This document shows positions 28,000 through 35,722 of a stretch of 64,000 nucleotides of DNA, piece by piece. Each line of letters starts with the position of its first letter. Position 1 is the first letter of the stretch. Both the position numbers and the translations under genes were made by a program. Below the pieces are notes generated by a model, which made no database searches, was not told the origin of the DNA, and saw only the letters and a list, made by a program, of their open reading frames with translations. Origin of the DNA: Promicromonospora sp042731755 (GTDB taxonomy: Bacteria > Actinomycetota > Actinomycetes > Actinomycetales > Cellulomonadaceae); the NCBI RefSeq assembly GCF_042731755.1, contig NZ_JBHWLR010000008.1, forward strand, positions 186,001-250,000. The letters are read 5' to 3'.

Positions 28000-28674
28000 T
28001 CAGACCAGGCCCAGGCGGTGGGTCAGGACCACGGCCTGGACGCGGTCGCGCAGGTGCAGCTTGGACAGCACGTTCGAGACGTGCGTCTTGACCGTCGCCT
28101 CGCCGAGGAACAGCGTCGAGGCGATCTCCGCGTTCGACAGCCCGGTGCCGACGAGCTCCAGCACCTCCCGCTCGCGCGGGGTGAGGAGCGCGAGCCCGGC
28201 GGGCGCCGGCTTCGTCGTCTGGCGCGGGGCACCCACGGTGCCCGACGACGGCCGCTCCCCCGCCACCATCTGCTCGATCACCCGCCGCGTGATCTGCGGG
28301 GCCAGGAGCGCGTGCCCGGCCGCCACGGTCCGCACGGCCTCCACGAGGTGCTCCGCGTCCGAGTTCTTCAGCAGGAAGCCGGAGGCGCCGGCCGCGAGGC
28401 CGTCGAACACGTACTCGTCGTGGTCGAAGGTGGTCAGCACCAGCACCTTGGCCAGGTCCTCGGTGACGATGCGACGGGTGGCCTCGATGCCGTCCATGAC
28501 GGGCATCTGCACGTCCATGAGCACGATGTCGGGGCGCAGCTCACGCGTCAGCTCGATCGCCGTCGCACCGTCGCCGGCCTCGCCGACCACCTCGAGGTCG
28601 TCCTCCACCGAGAGGATGAGGGAGAAGCCGGAGCGCACCAGCGCCTGGTCGTCGACCAGCAGCACGCGCGTCAT
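28000..28674 (-). CDS. NarL/LuxR-type response regulator
   Basis: 224 residues. The receiver domain (1-120) has the acidic pair DD at 8-9, the phospho-acceptor Asp54 in IVLMDVQMP, and the switch Thr in VLVLTTFDHDEY. A LuxR/GerE helix-turn-helix is at about 160-224 (LTPREREVLELVGTGLSNAE, then ATVKTHVSNVLSKL). The start overlaps the histidine-kinase stop by four bases (ATGA), fixing the pair. The target genes are unknown; the neighbouring Pro-rich protein and exporter are candidates by position only. Confidence 0.93.
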   Translation of the reverse strand: MTRVLLVDDQALVRSGFSLILSVEDDLEVVGEAGDGATAIELTRELRPDIVLMDVQMPVMDGIEATRRIVTEDLAKVLVLTTFDHDEYVFDGLAAGASGFLLKNSDAEHLVEAVRTVAAGHALLAPQITRRVIEQMVAGERPSSGTVGAPRQTTKPAPAGLALLTPREREVLELVGTGLSNAEIASTLFLGEATVKTHVSNVLSKLHLRDRVQAVVLTHRLGLV

Positions 28675-30242
28675 CCGGCGACCTCGGTCCGGGCGACGGG
28701 TCGGGCGGTGGGCCGCGCGGCGGGCCGGGCCGCGGGCTGCACGGCCGGCGGGGCCTCCGGAGCGGGCAGCGGCAGCCGCACGCGCACGCGGTACCCACCG
28801 ATCGCCCGTGGCCCGATCTCGACCACGCCGCGGTGCGTGGAGACGCGCTCCCGGATCCCGAGCTGGCCGAGCCCCGAGCCGGATGTCCCGTGGCGGGGCC
28901 TACCGTCGTCGAGCACCTCCACCTCCGCGTAGCCGTGCGCGAAGCGCTCGTCCGCCAACGCCTCCGGGCCGCGGACCACGCGGAGCGTGACCGTCGCGGA
29001 CCGGGCCGTCGAGTGCTTCCGCACGTTCGCCATCGCCTCCTGGGCGGTGCGGTAGAGGCTCAGCCCCATGGGATCAGGCACGTCGCGGGCCGCACCGGGC
29101 GGCTCCTCGACCTGCCGGTACGTGGTGTCCAGCCCGTCGTCCTCGGCGGCGGCCAGCGCCGGGAGGTCGGCCAGCCCGGGTTCGGGCGCACGGGAGGCGC
29201 CGTCCGACCCGGCGGGCGCGCCGTCGGGCACGGTGCGCAGGGTGCCCACCAGGTTCCGCATCTGCGTGACGCCCTCGCGTGACTCGCGCTCGATCGTGGC
29301 CAGGGCCTCGGCCGCCCGGGCGGGATCCCGGTCCAGCACCCGGCGCGCGGCGGCCGCCTGGATGCCGATCACCGACACGTGGTGCGCGACGACGTCGTGC
29401 AGCTCGCGCGCGATCCGCACCCGCTCGGTGACCACGGCCTGGTCGGTGAGGGCGGCCGCCTGCCGCTCGATCGTGACCGCCTGTTCGGCGAGGAGCTCCC
29501 GGCGGCGCGCAGCGTTCCACTGCATCTGCCCCGCCAGCACCGCGCCGCCGAAGAACGCGATGTTCATGATCACCTGGTACACCGCACTGGCGAGGTACGG
29601 GTCCACCTGGCCGGGCCAGTCGGCCGGCGTCGGAAACTCCTCCAGGAGCGTCTCGATACCCTGCTGCACCGCGAACATCCAGGCGATCCAGCCGAACATG
29701 ACCATGGTGCACGCGCTGACCACGATGAGCATCGCCCGCCGGTCGCGCGCCCAGGCCACCGCGGTGAACATCGCGACGAAGTACATGATCTGCATCGGCA
29801 TGAGCATCGTGATGGGCGGGATGGTCAGCCCGAGCGCGAGCCACGCCGCGTACACCAGCACCAGCGACACCAGCGGATAGCGGCGCCGCCACGCCAGCGG
29901 CACCGTGCTGGCCACCCCGAGCACGAAGACCAGCCACAGCGGCACGTCGACGCCCTCGAAGAGGCCCATGCTGTGGCCGAGCTCGATCGAGAGCGCCGCG
30001 AAGATCGCGAAACCGGCGCCCAGCAGCAGGTCCCGGCGGTAGGCGTCGCGCCCGGCGGGCACCCGCTCCCAGTCGGAGTCGACGCCGAACCAGTCGGCCA
30101 GGCGGCCGGCGGCGCTCCGGGCGCGGCCGGACGGTGCGTCGGGCCGCCGGGCATCGGCGCGACGGGCATCGGCGTCGGCGTCGGGGCGCCGCGCGTCGGC
30201 GTCGGAGCGCCGGGAGTCCGGCTGAGGTGGGGCTACGGCCAT
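28671..30242 (-). CDS. NarL-type sensor histidine kinase
   Basis: 523 residues. The N-terminus (about 10-36) is a simple-sequence run of Asp/Ala/Arg repeats (RRSDADARRPDADADARR), followed by about six membrane segments between residues 72 and 240. The HisKA_3 helix holds His282 in ARELHDVVAHHVSVIG. The ATPase has the N-box EAMANVRKHS and the G-box GSGLGQLGIRERV. The Ala/Pro/Arg-rich C-terminal tail (about 485-523) is probably disordered. It phosphorylates the adjoining regulator. The ATG at 30242 is used; an earlier in-frame start would add 38 unlikely residues. Confidence 0.92.
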   Translation of the reverse strand: MAVAPPQPDSRRSDADARRPDADADARRADARRPDAPSGRARSAAGRLADWFGVDSDWERVPAGRDAYRRDLLLGAGFAIFAALSIELGHSMGLFEGVDVPLWLVFVLGVASTVPLAWRRRYPLVSLVLVYAAWLALGLTIPPITMLMPMQIMYFVAMFTAVAWARDRRAMLIVVSACTMVMFGWIAWMFAVQQGIETLLEEFPTPADWPGQVDPYLASAVYQVIMNIAFFGGAVLAGQMQWNAARRRELLAEQAVTIERQAAALTDQAVVTERVRIARELHDVVAHHVSVIGIQAAAARRVLDRDPARAAEALATIERESREGVTQMRNLVGTLRTVPDGAPAGSDGASRAPEPGLADLPALAAAEDDGLDTTYRQVEEPPGAARDVPDPMGLSLYRTAQEAMANVRKHSTARSATVTLRVVRGPEALADERFAHGYAEVEVLDDGRPRHGTSGSGLGQLGIRERVSTHRGVVEIGPRAIGGYRVRVRLPLPAPEAPPAVQPAARPAARPTARPVARTEVAG

Positions 30243-30335
30243 GCCCCCAGCGTAGGAAACCGGGGGCACGACCGCTTCCACCTGAAGGCGGAGACGGGCA
30301 TCCCGGACGATGATTGCTGGACACGGCCGGCACGG

Positions 30336-30385
30336 TGACGCAAGGTGGCGGAGCACCGGCTGACGCGACGTGGCGGAGCGCCGGC
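30336..30385. repeat. 25-bp imperfect tandem repeat in a leader
   Basis: Two adjacent 25-base units (30336-30360 and 30361-30385) match at 22 positions; the shared core is TGGCGGAGC. It ends 21 bases before the ATG of the metallo-hydrolase gene and covers most of its leader. It could be a recent slip duplication or a doubled binding site. Confidence 0.75.
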
Positions 30386-30406
30386 CCGACGAAGGGAAGT
30401 CCTCGC

Positions 30407-31222
30407 ATGACGTTCTGGATCTGCAGCACCTGCGGTGTGGAGCACGAGTCGCGGCCCGAGGTGTGCGCCGTCTGCGCCGACGAACGCCAGTGGGTGCCCG
30501 CCGACGGCCAGCGCTGGACCACGCTGGAGGAGCTCTCGGCCGCGGGGGAGAGCATCGCGGTCGAGGAGCTGGAGCCGGACCTGTACGGCCTGAACACGGT
30601 GCCCGACGTCGGCATCGGCCCCACCGCGAAGATCGTCCGGACCGCGGCGGGCAACCTCATGTTCGACGTCCCCGGCTACGTGGACGACGCCGCGGTGGAC
30701 GCCGTGCGCGAGCTCGGCGGGCTGGCGTTCATCGTGGCGAGCCACCCGCACATGTACGGGGTGCAGGTCGAGTGGAGCCGTCGCCTCGGCGGGGTGCCGA
30801 TCCTGGTCAGCGAGGCCGACGCCGGCTGGCTCGCCCGGACCGACGACGCCGTCGAGCTGTGGAAGGGCGACCGCGAGATCCTGCCCGGCGTGACGCTCAG
30901 CCAGCCGGGCGGGCACTTCCCGGGATCAGCGGTGGCGCACTGGGCGTCGGGCGCGGCGGGCAAGGGCGTGCTGCTGAGCGGCGACACCATCTTCGCCAAC
31001 CCCGACCGCACGTCGGTGTCCTTCATGCGCAGCTACCCGAACCGGATCCCGCTGTCGGGCCCGGTGGTGCGGCGCGTGGCGCACCACGTGGCGCGCTTCG
31101 AGTTCGACCGGCTCTACAACAACTTCCGGGGCGTCATCCCGGTCGACGCCCGCGACATCGTGCTGCGTTCGGCGGACCGCCACGCGGCCTGGACCAACGG
31201 CGACTTCGACCACCTGACATAG
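30407..31222 (+). CDS. Metallo-beta-lactamase-fold protein with rubredoxin-like knuckle
   Basis: 271 residues. The N-terminus has four cysteines in two CxxC pairs (CSTC at 6-9, CAVC at 20-23), a rubredoxin or zinc-ribbon knuckle. The MBL fold follows, with ASHPHMYGVQVEW in place of the usual HxHxDH motif (two His kept, the DH pair missing), GGHFPGS as the next His site and LLSGDTIF as the bridging Asp. The C-terminal helices include RRVAHHVARFEFDRLYNNF. Substrate unknown; the altered metal site argues against a simple glyoxalase II role. GAAGGGAAG stands before the ATG at 30407. Confidence 0.85.
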   Translation: MTFWICSTCGVEHESRPEVCAVCADERQWVPADGQRWTTLEELSAAGESIAVEELEPDLYGLNTVPDVGIGPTAKIVRTAAGNLMFDVPGYVDDAAVDAVRELGGLAFIVASHPHMYGVQVEWSRRLGGVPILVSEADAGWLARTDDAVELWKGDREILPGVTLSQPGGHFPGSAVAHWASGAAGKGVLLSGDTIFANPDRTSVSFMRSYPNRIPLSGPVVRRVAHHVARFEFDRLYNNFRGVIPVDARDIVLRSADRHAAWTNGDFDHLT

Positions 31223-31230
31223 CCCTGCGC

Positions 31231-31274
31231 GTGTCAGGCGTACACGTCACCGGAGTGACCTGTACGCCTGACAC
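31231..31274. terminator. Long hairpin between convergent genes
   Basis: GTGTCAGGCGTACA (31231-31244) and TGTACGCCTGACAC (61-74 of the same 31200s) are perfect arms. Inside them GTCAC and GTGAC extend the stem after one C-C mismatch, leaving a 4-base loop CGGA. It lies between the stop of the metallo-hydrolase (plus) and the stop of the DUF466 gene (minus). There is no T-run. A two-way terminator is the simplest reading; a mobile or repeated palindrome is the alternative. Confidence 0.65.
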
Positions 31275-31286
31275 GGAGGCGTCCGG

Positions 31287-31511
31287 TCAGCAGCAGCGGG
31301 CGCCCGGGTTCGCGTCCTGCGCCGCGTAGCGGTCCCGCCAGAACTCGCCGACGGTCGGCACCGCGGCGTCCGGGTGGGCGCGGCGCAGGTGCGCCACGTA
31401 CCGCTGGTAGTCGCTCTCGCCCAGCACCCCGGTGACGTACCAGGTCAGGGCGCGCCAACCCCGGCGGACGACGTCGAACGGCCCGGGGGTCCGTGCCGCG
31501 AGCGCACTCAT
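31287..31511 (-). CDS. DUF466 (YbdD/YjiX) small protein
   Basis: 74 residues. VVRRGWRALTWYVTGVLGES, then YQRYVAHLRRAHPDA and PTVGEFWRDRYA are the hallmark segments of the YbdD family, which partners CstA/BtsT-type pyruvate or peptide carriers. The C-terminus closes with CC. Its ATG at 31511 overlaps the cstA stop by four bases (ATGA), so translation is coupled. Too short to hold a catalytic domain; a small helper or regulatory subunit is likely. Confidence 0.92.
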   Translation of the reverse strand: MSALAARTPGPFDVVRRGWRALTWYVTGVLGESDYQRYVAHLRRAHPDAAVPTVGEFWRDRYAAQDANPGARCC

Positions 31512-33769
31512 GCGTGCGTCCCCGTCCGGATCTTGTCCGGGTTGGCCTCGTAGTAGGCGGTCCACTCGGCCGCCACCTCCTTCTCGACGTCGGTCGGGAT
31601 GAGGCCCGACGGCGCGAAGGTGGCGGACTCGGCGTCCGGCTCCTCCGTCGTCGGCAGGCCGCCCGCCCGGATCGCCTTGACGCACACCCACAGCGCCACC
31701 AGGGCCACGACCAGCACGAGCACCGCGAACACGATCGACAGGGTGCCCTGCAGGAACGTGTTGCGGATGACCGCGTCCATCGCCGCGGGGTCGGCGGCCG
31801 TGCCGAACGACGTCTCGCCCGCCTCTCGCGCCCCGCGGAACGCGTTGTGCTGCGCCCAGTACCCCAGGCTCGGCTCGGGCGAGAAGATCTTCTGGAACGA
31901 CGCCGTCATGGTCACCGCGAGGTCCCAGACCAGCGGGACCGCGGGGATCCACGCCCACTTGAGGTAGCCCTTCTTGACCACGACCACCGTGACCAGGGCG
32001 AGCGCCATCGCGGCGAGGAGCTGGTTGGCGATGCCGAACAGCGGGAACAGCGTGTTGATGCCGCCCAGCGGGTCGGTGACGCCCATCAGCAGGATGGCGC
32101 CCCACAGACCGCACACGACGATCGAGCAGATCCACGCGCCCACGCGCCAGGACGGGTCGCGGAACTTCTTGAGCGGGCCGCCGAGGTTGCCGAGCGTGTC
32201 GGACAGCATGAAGCGGGCGACGCGCGTGCCGGCGTCGACCGTGGTGAGGATGAACAGCGCCTCGAACATGATCGCGAAGTGGTACCAGAACGCCGTCATC
32301 GCGGAGCCGCCGAGGAACGAGCCCAGGATCTGGGACATGCCGAAGGCGAGGGTGGGCGCGCCGCCGGTGCGCGAGACGATCGACTCCTCGCCCACCGAGT
32401 CCGCGGCGCCCTGGATGTCGGCCGCCGTGGCGGGCGGGCCGGCGAGGCCGAGCCCGTTCACGTAGTCCGCGGCCGTGCCGGGCTCGCCGCCCGTGAGCGT
32501 GGCCGGGGCGTTCATCGTGAAGTACAGGTGCTGGTCGATCGAGATGGCCGTGACCAGCGCCATGATGGCCACGAACGACTCGGTGAGCATGCCGCCGTAG
32601 CCGATGAGCCGCAGCTGGCTCTCCTTCTCGACCAGCTTGGGGCTGGTGCCGGACGAGATCAGCGCGTGGAACCCGGACAGCGCACCGCACGCGATGGTGA
32701 TGAACAGGAACGGGAACAGCGACCCGGCGAACGCCGGGCCGTTGCCCTCGATGGCGAAGCTCGACACGGCGGGGGCCTGCACGGCGGGCTGGGCGATGAT
32801 GACGCCCACGGCCAGCAGGATGATCGTGCCCACCTTCATGAACGTGGACAGGTAGTCGCGCGGGGCGAGCAGCAGCCAGACGGGCAGCACGGAGGCGAGG
32901 AACCCGTAGCCGACGATGAGCCAGGCGACGGTCACCTTGTCGAGCGTGAACATCTCGGCGCCCCAGGTGGTGTCGGCCACCCAGCCGCCCGCGACGATCG
33001 CGAGCACCAGCAGCACCACGCCGATGAGTGACACCTCGGACACCCGTCCCGGCCGGATGTACCGCAGGTAGACGCCCATGAAGAGGGCGATCGGGATGGT
33101 CATGCCCACCGAGAACACACCCCACGGCGACTCCGCCAGGGCGTTGACCACCACGAGGGCGAGGACCGCCAGGATGATGATCATGATGACGAACACGCCG
33201 ATCAGGCCGGCGGCGCCGCCGACCGAGCCCATCTCGTCGCGGATCATCTGGCCGAGCGAGCGGCCGCGGCGGCGGGTGGACAGCCACAGGACGAGGTAGT
33301 CCTGGACACAGCCGGCCAGCACGGCGCCGATGATGATCCACAGGGTGCCGGGCAGGTAGCCCATCTGGGCCGCGAGCACGGGGCCGACCAGCGGGCCGGC
33401 GCCCGCGATGGCCGCGAAGTGGTGGCCGAACAGCACGCGGCGGTCGGTCGGGGCGTAGTCGCTGCCGTTCTCGTGCTCCTCGCCCGGCGTCGCCCGGTCG
33501 TCCCGCGGGCGCACGACCTTGTACTCGATGAGGCGGGCGTAGAAGCGGTAGGCGATGACGTAGGTGCCGACGGCGGCGACCACGAAGTACGCGCCGTTGA
33601 CCGACTCGCCGCGGACGAACGCGACCAGGGCCCACGCGATCGCCGTGACGAGTCCGATCGCGGCGAAGACGAGCTTCTTGCCGTTGGTCATGGGTCTGCG
33701 GTCGATGACCGCGACCGGGGGAAGGTCCGGGTTGTTCCGAACGAGCTCAACGTGCTCGGGTGAGCGCAC
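31508..33769 (-). CDS. cstA: Carbon starvation protein CstA, pyruvate/peptide carrier
   Basis: 753-residue membrane protein with about 16 hydrophobic helices. The N-terminal CstA domain shows RFYARLIEYKVVRPRDDRAT, FGHHFAAIAGAGPLVGPVLA and LVLWLSTRRRGRSLGQM, all strongly conserved in the family. The C-terminal part includes FGIANQLLAAMAL. Members import pyruvate or peptides during carbon limitation. The GTG at 33769 is chosen because AGGAGG lies five bases upstream; another GTG ten codons earlier lacks one. It is coupled to the DUF466 gene behind it. Confidence 0.95.
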   Translation of the reverse strand: MRSPEHVELVRNNPDLPPVAVIDRRPMTNGKKLVFAAIGLVTAIAWALVAFVRGESVNGAYFVVAAVGTYVIAYRFYARLIEYKVVRPRDDRATPGEEHENGSDYAPTDRRVLFGHHFAAIAGAGPLVGPVLAAQMGYLPGTLWIIIGAVLAGCVQDYLVLWLSTRRRGRSLGQMIRDEMGSVGGAAGLIGVFVIMIIILAVLALVVVNALAESPWGVFSVGMTIPIALFMGVYLRYIRPGRVSEVSLIGVVLLVLAIVAGGWVADTTWGAEMFTLDKVTVAWLIVGYGFLASVLPVWLLLAPRDYLSTFMKVGTIILLAVGVIIAQPAVQAPAVSSFAIEGNGPAFAGSLFPFLFITIACGALSGFHALISSGTSPKLVEKESQLRLIGYGGMLTESFVAIMALVTAISIDQHLYFTMNAPATLTGGEPGTAADYVNGLGLAGPPATAADIQGAADSVGEESIVSRTGGAPTLAFGMSQILGSFLGGSAMTAFWYHFAIMFEALFILTTVDAGTRVARFMLSDTLGNLGGPLKKFRDPSWRVGAWICSIVVCGLWGAILLMGVTDPLGGINTLFPLFGIANQLLAAMALALVTVVVVKKGYLKWAWIPAVPLVWDLAVTMTASFQKIFSPEPSLGYWAQHNAFRGAREAGETSFGTAADPAAMDAVIRNTFLQGTLSIVFAVLVLVVALVALWVCVKAIRAGGLPTTEEPDAESATFAPSGLIPTDVEKEVAAEWTAYYEANPDKIRTGTHA

Positions 33770-33915
33770 GACGGCCTCCTTGCCGGGTGGCCGGCCCACA
33801 GCGGGCCGGATGCTGGGTGAATCCTGACTACGGACAGACTCTAGTTGTCCCGGAACACCAAGAACCAGGCCCGTGGGTCAGCGGAGCACCCGCCCGGTAT
33901 GGGAGTCTCGTCCCC

Positions 33916-34734
33916 GTGACCTTCACCCTGCCCGCGCCGCTGGTCGGCCCGGCACGCCTCACGGCCGCCTTTCTCGTCTCGGCGTCCGCGATCCTGCTGT
34001 TCGCGATCCACATCCGGCCGGTCGCGTACCTGCCGCTGGTGCTCGGCATCGCGCTCGGCCTGTGGGCCGACCGCGCGCTGGGCCGCGACCTGGCGCTGAT
34101 CGGCGTGGGCATGGGGATCATCTCGCTGATCTCGCTGAAGGCCGACCTGTCCGACGCCGGGATGCTGCGCTTCACGCTCGCGCTCGGCGGGTCGGTGCTG
34201 GTGCCCTGGGCGCTGTCCCGGTTCGTGTTCAAGCAGGACACGATCCGGTTCCCCGTGGCGACCGGACAGCGCTGGAGCCCCGGGCAGTGGATCTACCTCG
34301 CCCTGGTGGTGATCATCGGATACTTCCTGCTGCCGTTCTACTTCCTGGGCTCGGGCGCGTACCTGAACTGGCCCGACCTGAACGGCACCCAGGACATCTG
34401 GCGGCTGTTCGTCGGCGTGAACGCCGTCGGCATCTGGGACGAGCTGTTCTTCATCTGCGTCGTGTTCGCCCTGTACTGCAAGCACTTCCCCATGTGGGTG
34501 GCCAACGTGCTGCAGTCGATGATCTTCGTGTCGTTCCTGTGGGAGCTCGGCTACCGCGAGTGGGGCCCGCTCCTGACCGTCCCGTTCGCACTGGTCCAGG
34601 GCTGGATCTTCGCGAAGTTCAAGTCGCTCAGCTACGTGGTGGCGGTGCACCTGCTGTTCGACGCCGTGGTGTTCGCCGTGCTGGTGCACGGCCACCACCC
34701 GGAGCTGTTCGACATCTTCGTCACGGCGCCCTAG
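33916..34734 (+). CDS. CPBP-like membrane protein with altered protease motifs
   Basis: 272 residues with about eight hydrophobic segments. The order of motifs recalls the CPBP (Abi/Rce1-type) intramembrane proteases: WDELFFICVVF stands where EExxxR is expected, FVSFLWELGYREWG where FxxxH is expected, and HLLFDAVVF where HxxxN/D is expected. Only the last fits well, so protease activity is doubtful. The GTG at 33916 follows GGGAG by ten bases. The stop codon shares the four bases CTAG with the stop of the convergent DUF305-like gene. Confidence 0.7.
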   Translation: MTFTLPAPLVGPARLTAAFLVSASAILLFAIHIRPVAYLPLVLGIALGLWADRALGRDLALIGVGMGIISLISLKADLSDAGMLRFTLALGGSVLVPWALSRFVFKQDTIRFPVATGQRWSPGQWIYLALVVIIGYFLLPFYFLGSGAYLNWPDLNGTQDIWRLFVGVNAVGIWDELFFICVVFALYCKHFPMWVANVLQSMIFVSFLWELGYREWGPLLTVPFALVQGWIFAKFKSLSYVVAVHLLFDAVVFAVLVHGHHPELFDIFVTAP

Positions 34735-35498
34735 TTCGTCTGGTCGTTCGTGGAGCCCGGCCCGCCGACGGCGGCGAGCAGGTCGCGGACGTCCTCGACC
34801 TCGACCCGGATCGCGTCCGCCTCGGACTGCGCCAGCGCCTTGGCCTCGGCGTCCGTGCCGCCCTCGATCTCCTTGTCGGCCGGCTGCAGCCCGCCGTAGT
34901 GGTGCTCGACCAGCGCCGCCAGCAGCGCGATGTCGAACTCCGAGCCCTTCAGGCCGGCCATGGCGTCGATCTGCTCGTCGGTGAGCATGCCGTGGTTCCC
35001 GCCCTCGTGGGAGTGCGCCGTCGTGCCCGCCCGGGGCCCGCTGCCGTCGTCGGGCACCTCGGTCGTGAGCCCGCCCTCGGCGAGCGCGAGCGCCTCCCGG
35101 CCCGCGGCCGGGACCGGGATGTCCCGCGCCTCCAGCCAGCCGGCGAGCTCGTCGACCCGGCCCGCCGACGCCTCGCCGACCTCGACGGCCAGCGCGAGCA
35201 CGTCGTCGTCCGTGGAACGTCCCGGCGCGAGAGCGGCGAGTTGCACGGCCTGCGCGTTGTGCTCGATCGCCACGGCGGCGTAGCCCGAGTCGGCGGCCGA
35301 GTACCCGGCCGCCTCCTGCTTGGCCGGGACCAGCACGCCGAGCCAGAGCAGCAGCGCCAGCACCACGGCGAGACCGCCGGCGAGGACGGCGCCCATGATC
35401 CGCAGCCGCCGTCCGAGCCCGTAGGCGGACGGCGTGGGCTCCTGCACCTCGCCCGACGGCGGGGTGGTCTCCTCGGTCGTCGAGTCCTGGGGCGTCAT
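34731..35498 (-). CDS. DUF305-like membrane-anchored protein, degenerate
   Basis: 255 residues. A Thr/Glu/Pro-rich cytoplasmic start leads to one membrane segment at about 34-54 (IMGAVLAGGLAVVLALLLWL). The outside part has the two-repeat layout of DUF305 (four-helix, ferritin-like) proteins, but the motifs are worn: AIEHNAQAVQLA and LVEHHYGGLQPA replace the MIxHHxxAxxM pairs, with loss of Met and one His. A His-rich spacer (HSHEGGNHGMLTDEQ) sits between. Canonical DUF305 proteins bind copper or other metals; this copy may have lost or changed that. The ATG at 35498 lacks a clear Shine-Dalgarno. Confidence 0.75.
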   Translation of the reverse strand: MTPQDSTTEETTPPSGEVQEPTPSAYGLGRRLRIMGAVLAGGLAVVLALLLWLGVLVPAKQEAAGYSAADSGYAAVAIEHNAQAVQLAALAPGRSTDDDVLALAVEVGEASAGRVDELAGWLEARDIPVPAAGREALALAEGGLTTEVPDDGSGPRAGTTAHSHEGGNHGMLTDEQIDAMAGLKGSEFDIALLAALVEHHYGGLQPADKEIEGGTDAEAKALAQSEADAIRVEVEDVRDLLAAVGGPGSTNDQTN

Positions 35499-35589
35499 GT
35501 CCGGGAGGTTCCCACACAAAGCACCGTCCGCGCCATCACGGAAAACCCTGATGCGGTGTGCTTCGCGCAACGGGCTGACCAGGCCCTCC

Positions 35590-35653
35590 CCTTTGAGGCT
35601 GGGGTTTCTCCGCCTTACGGCCGCTCAAAAGGGAGAAACCCCAGTCTCAAAGG
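35590..35653. repeat. Long inverted repeat, 22-base arms
   Basis: The left arm at 35590-35611 (opening CCTTTGAGGCTGGGG) pairs with the right arm at 35632-35653 in 21 Watson-Crick pairs and one G-T pair, over a 20-base loop. It lies upstream of the DUF305-like start and just beyond the separate terminator at 35659-35696. Both structures lie in the 152-base gap between two minus-strand genes. It may be a second terminator stem or an inserted palindrome. Confidence 0.8.
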
Positions 35654-35658
35654 AGATG

Positions 35659-35696
35659 CCGAGGCCCACCGGCAGCGAACTGCCGATGGGCCTCGG
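35659..35696 (-). terminator. Terminator hairpin after the LVIVD gene
   Basis: CCGAGGCCCACCGGCAG (35659-35675) pairs with the arm at 35680-35696 over a CGAA loop, with one mismatch in 17. It stands 26 bases after the stop of the LVIVD-repeat gene on the minus strand, the expected place for its terminator. Confidence 0.8.
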
Positions 35697-35722
35697 GTGT
35701 CAGACGTCGTCAGACGTTCGGG

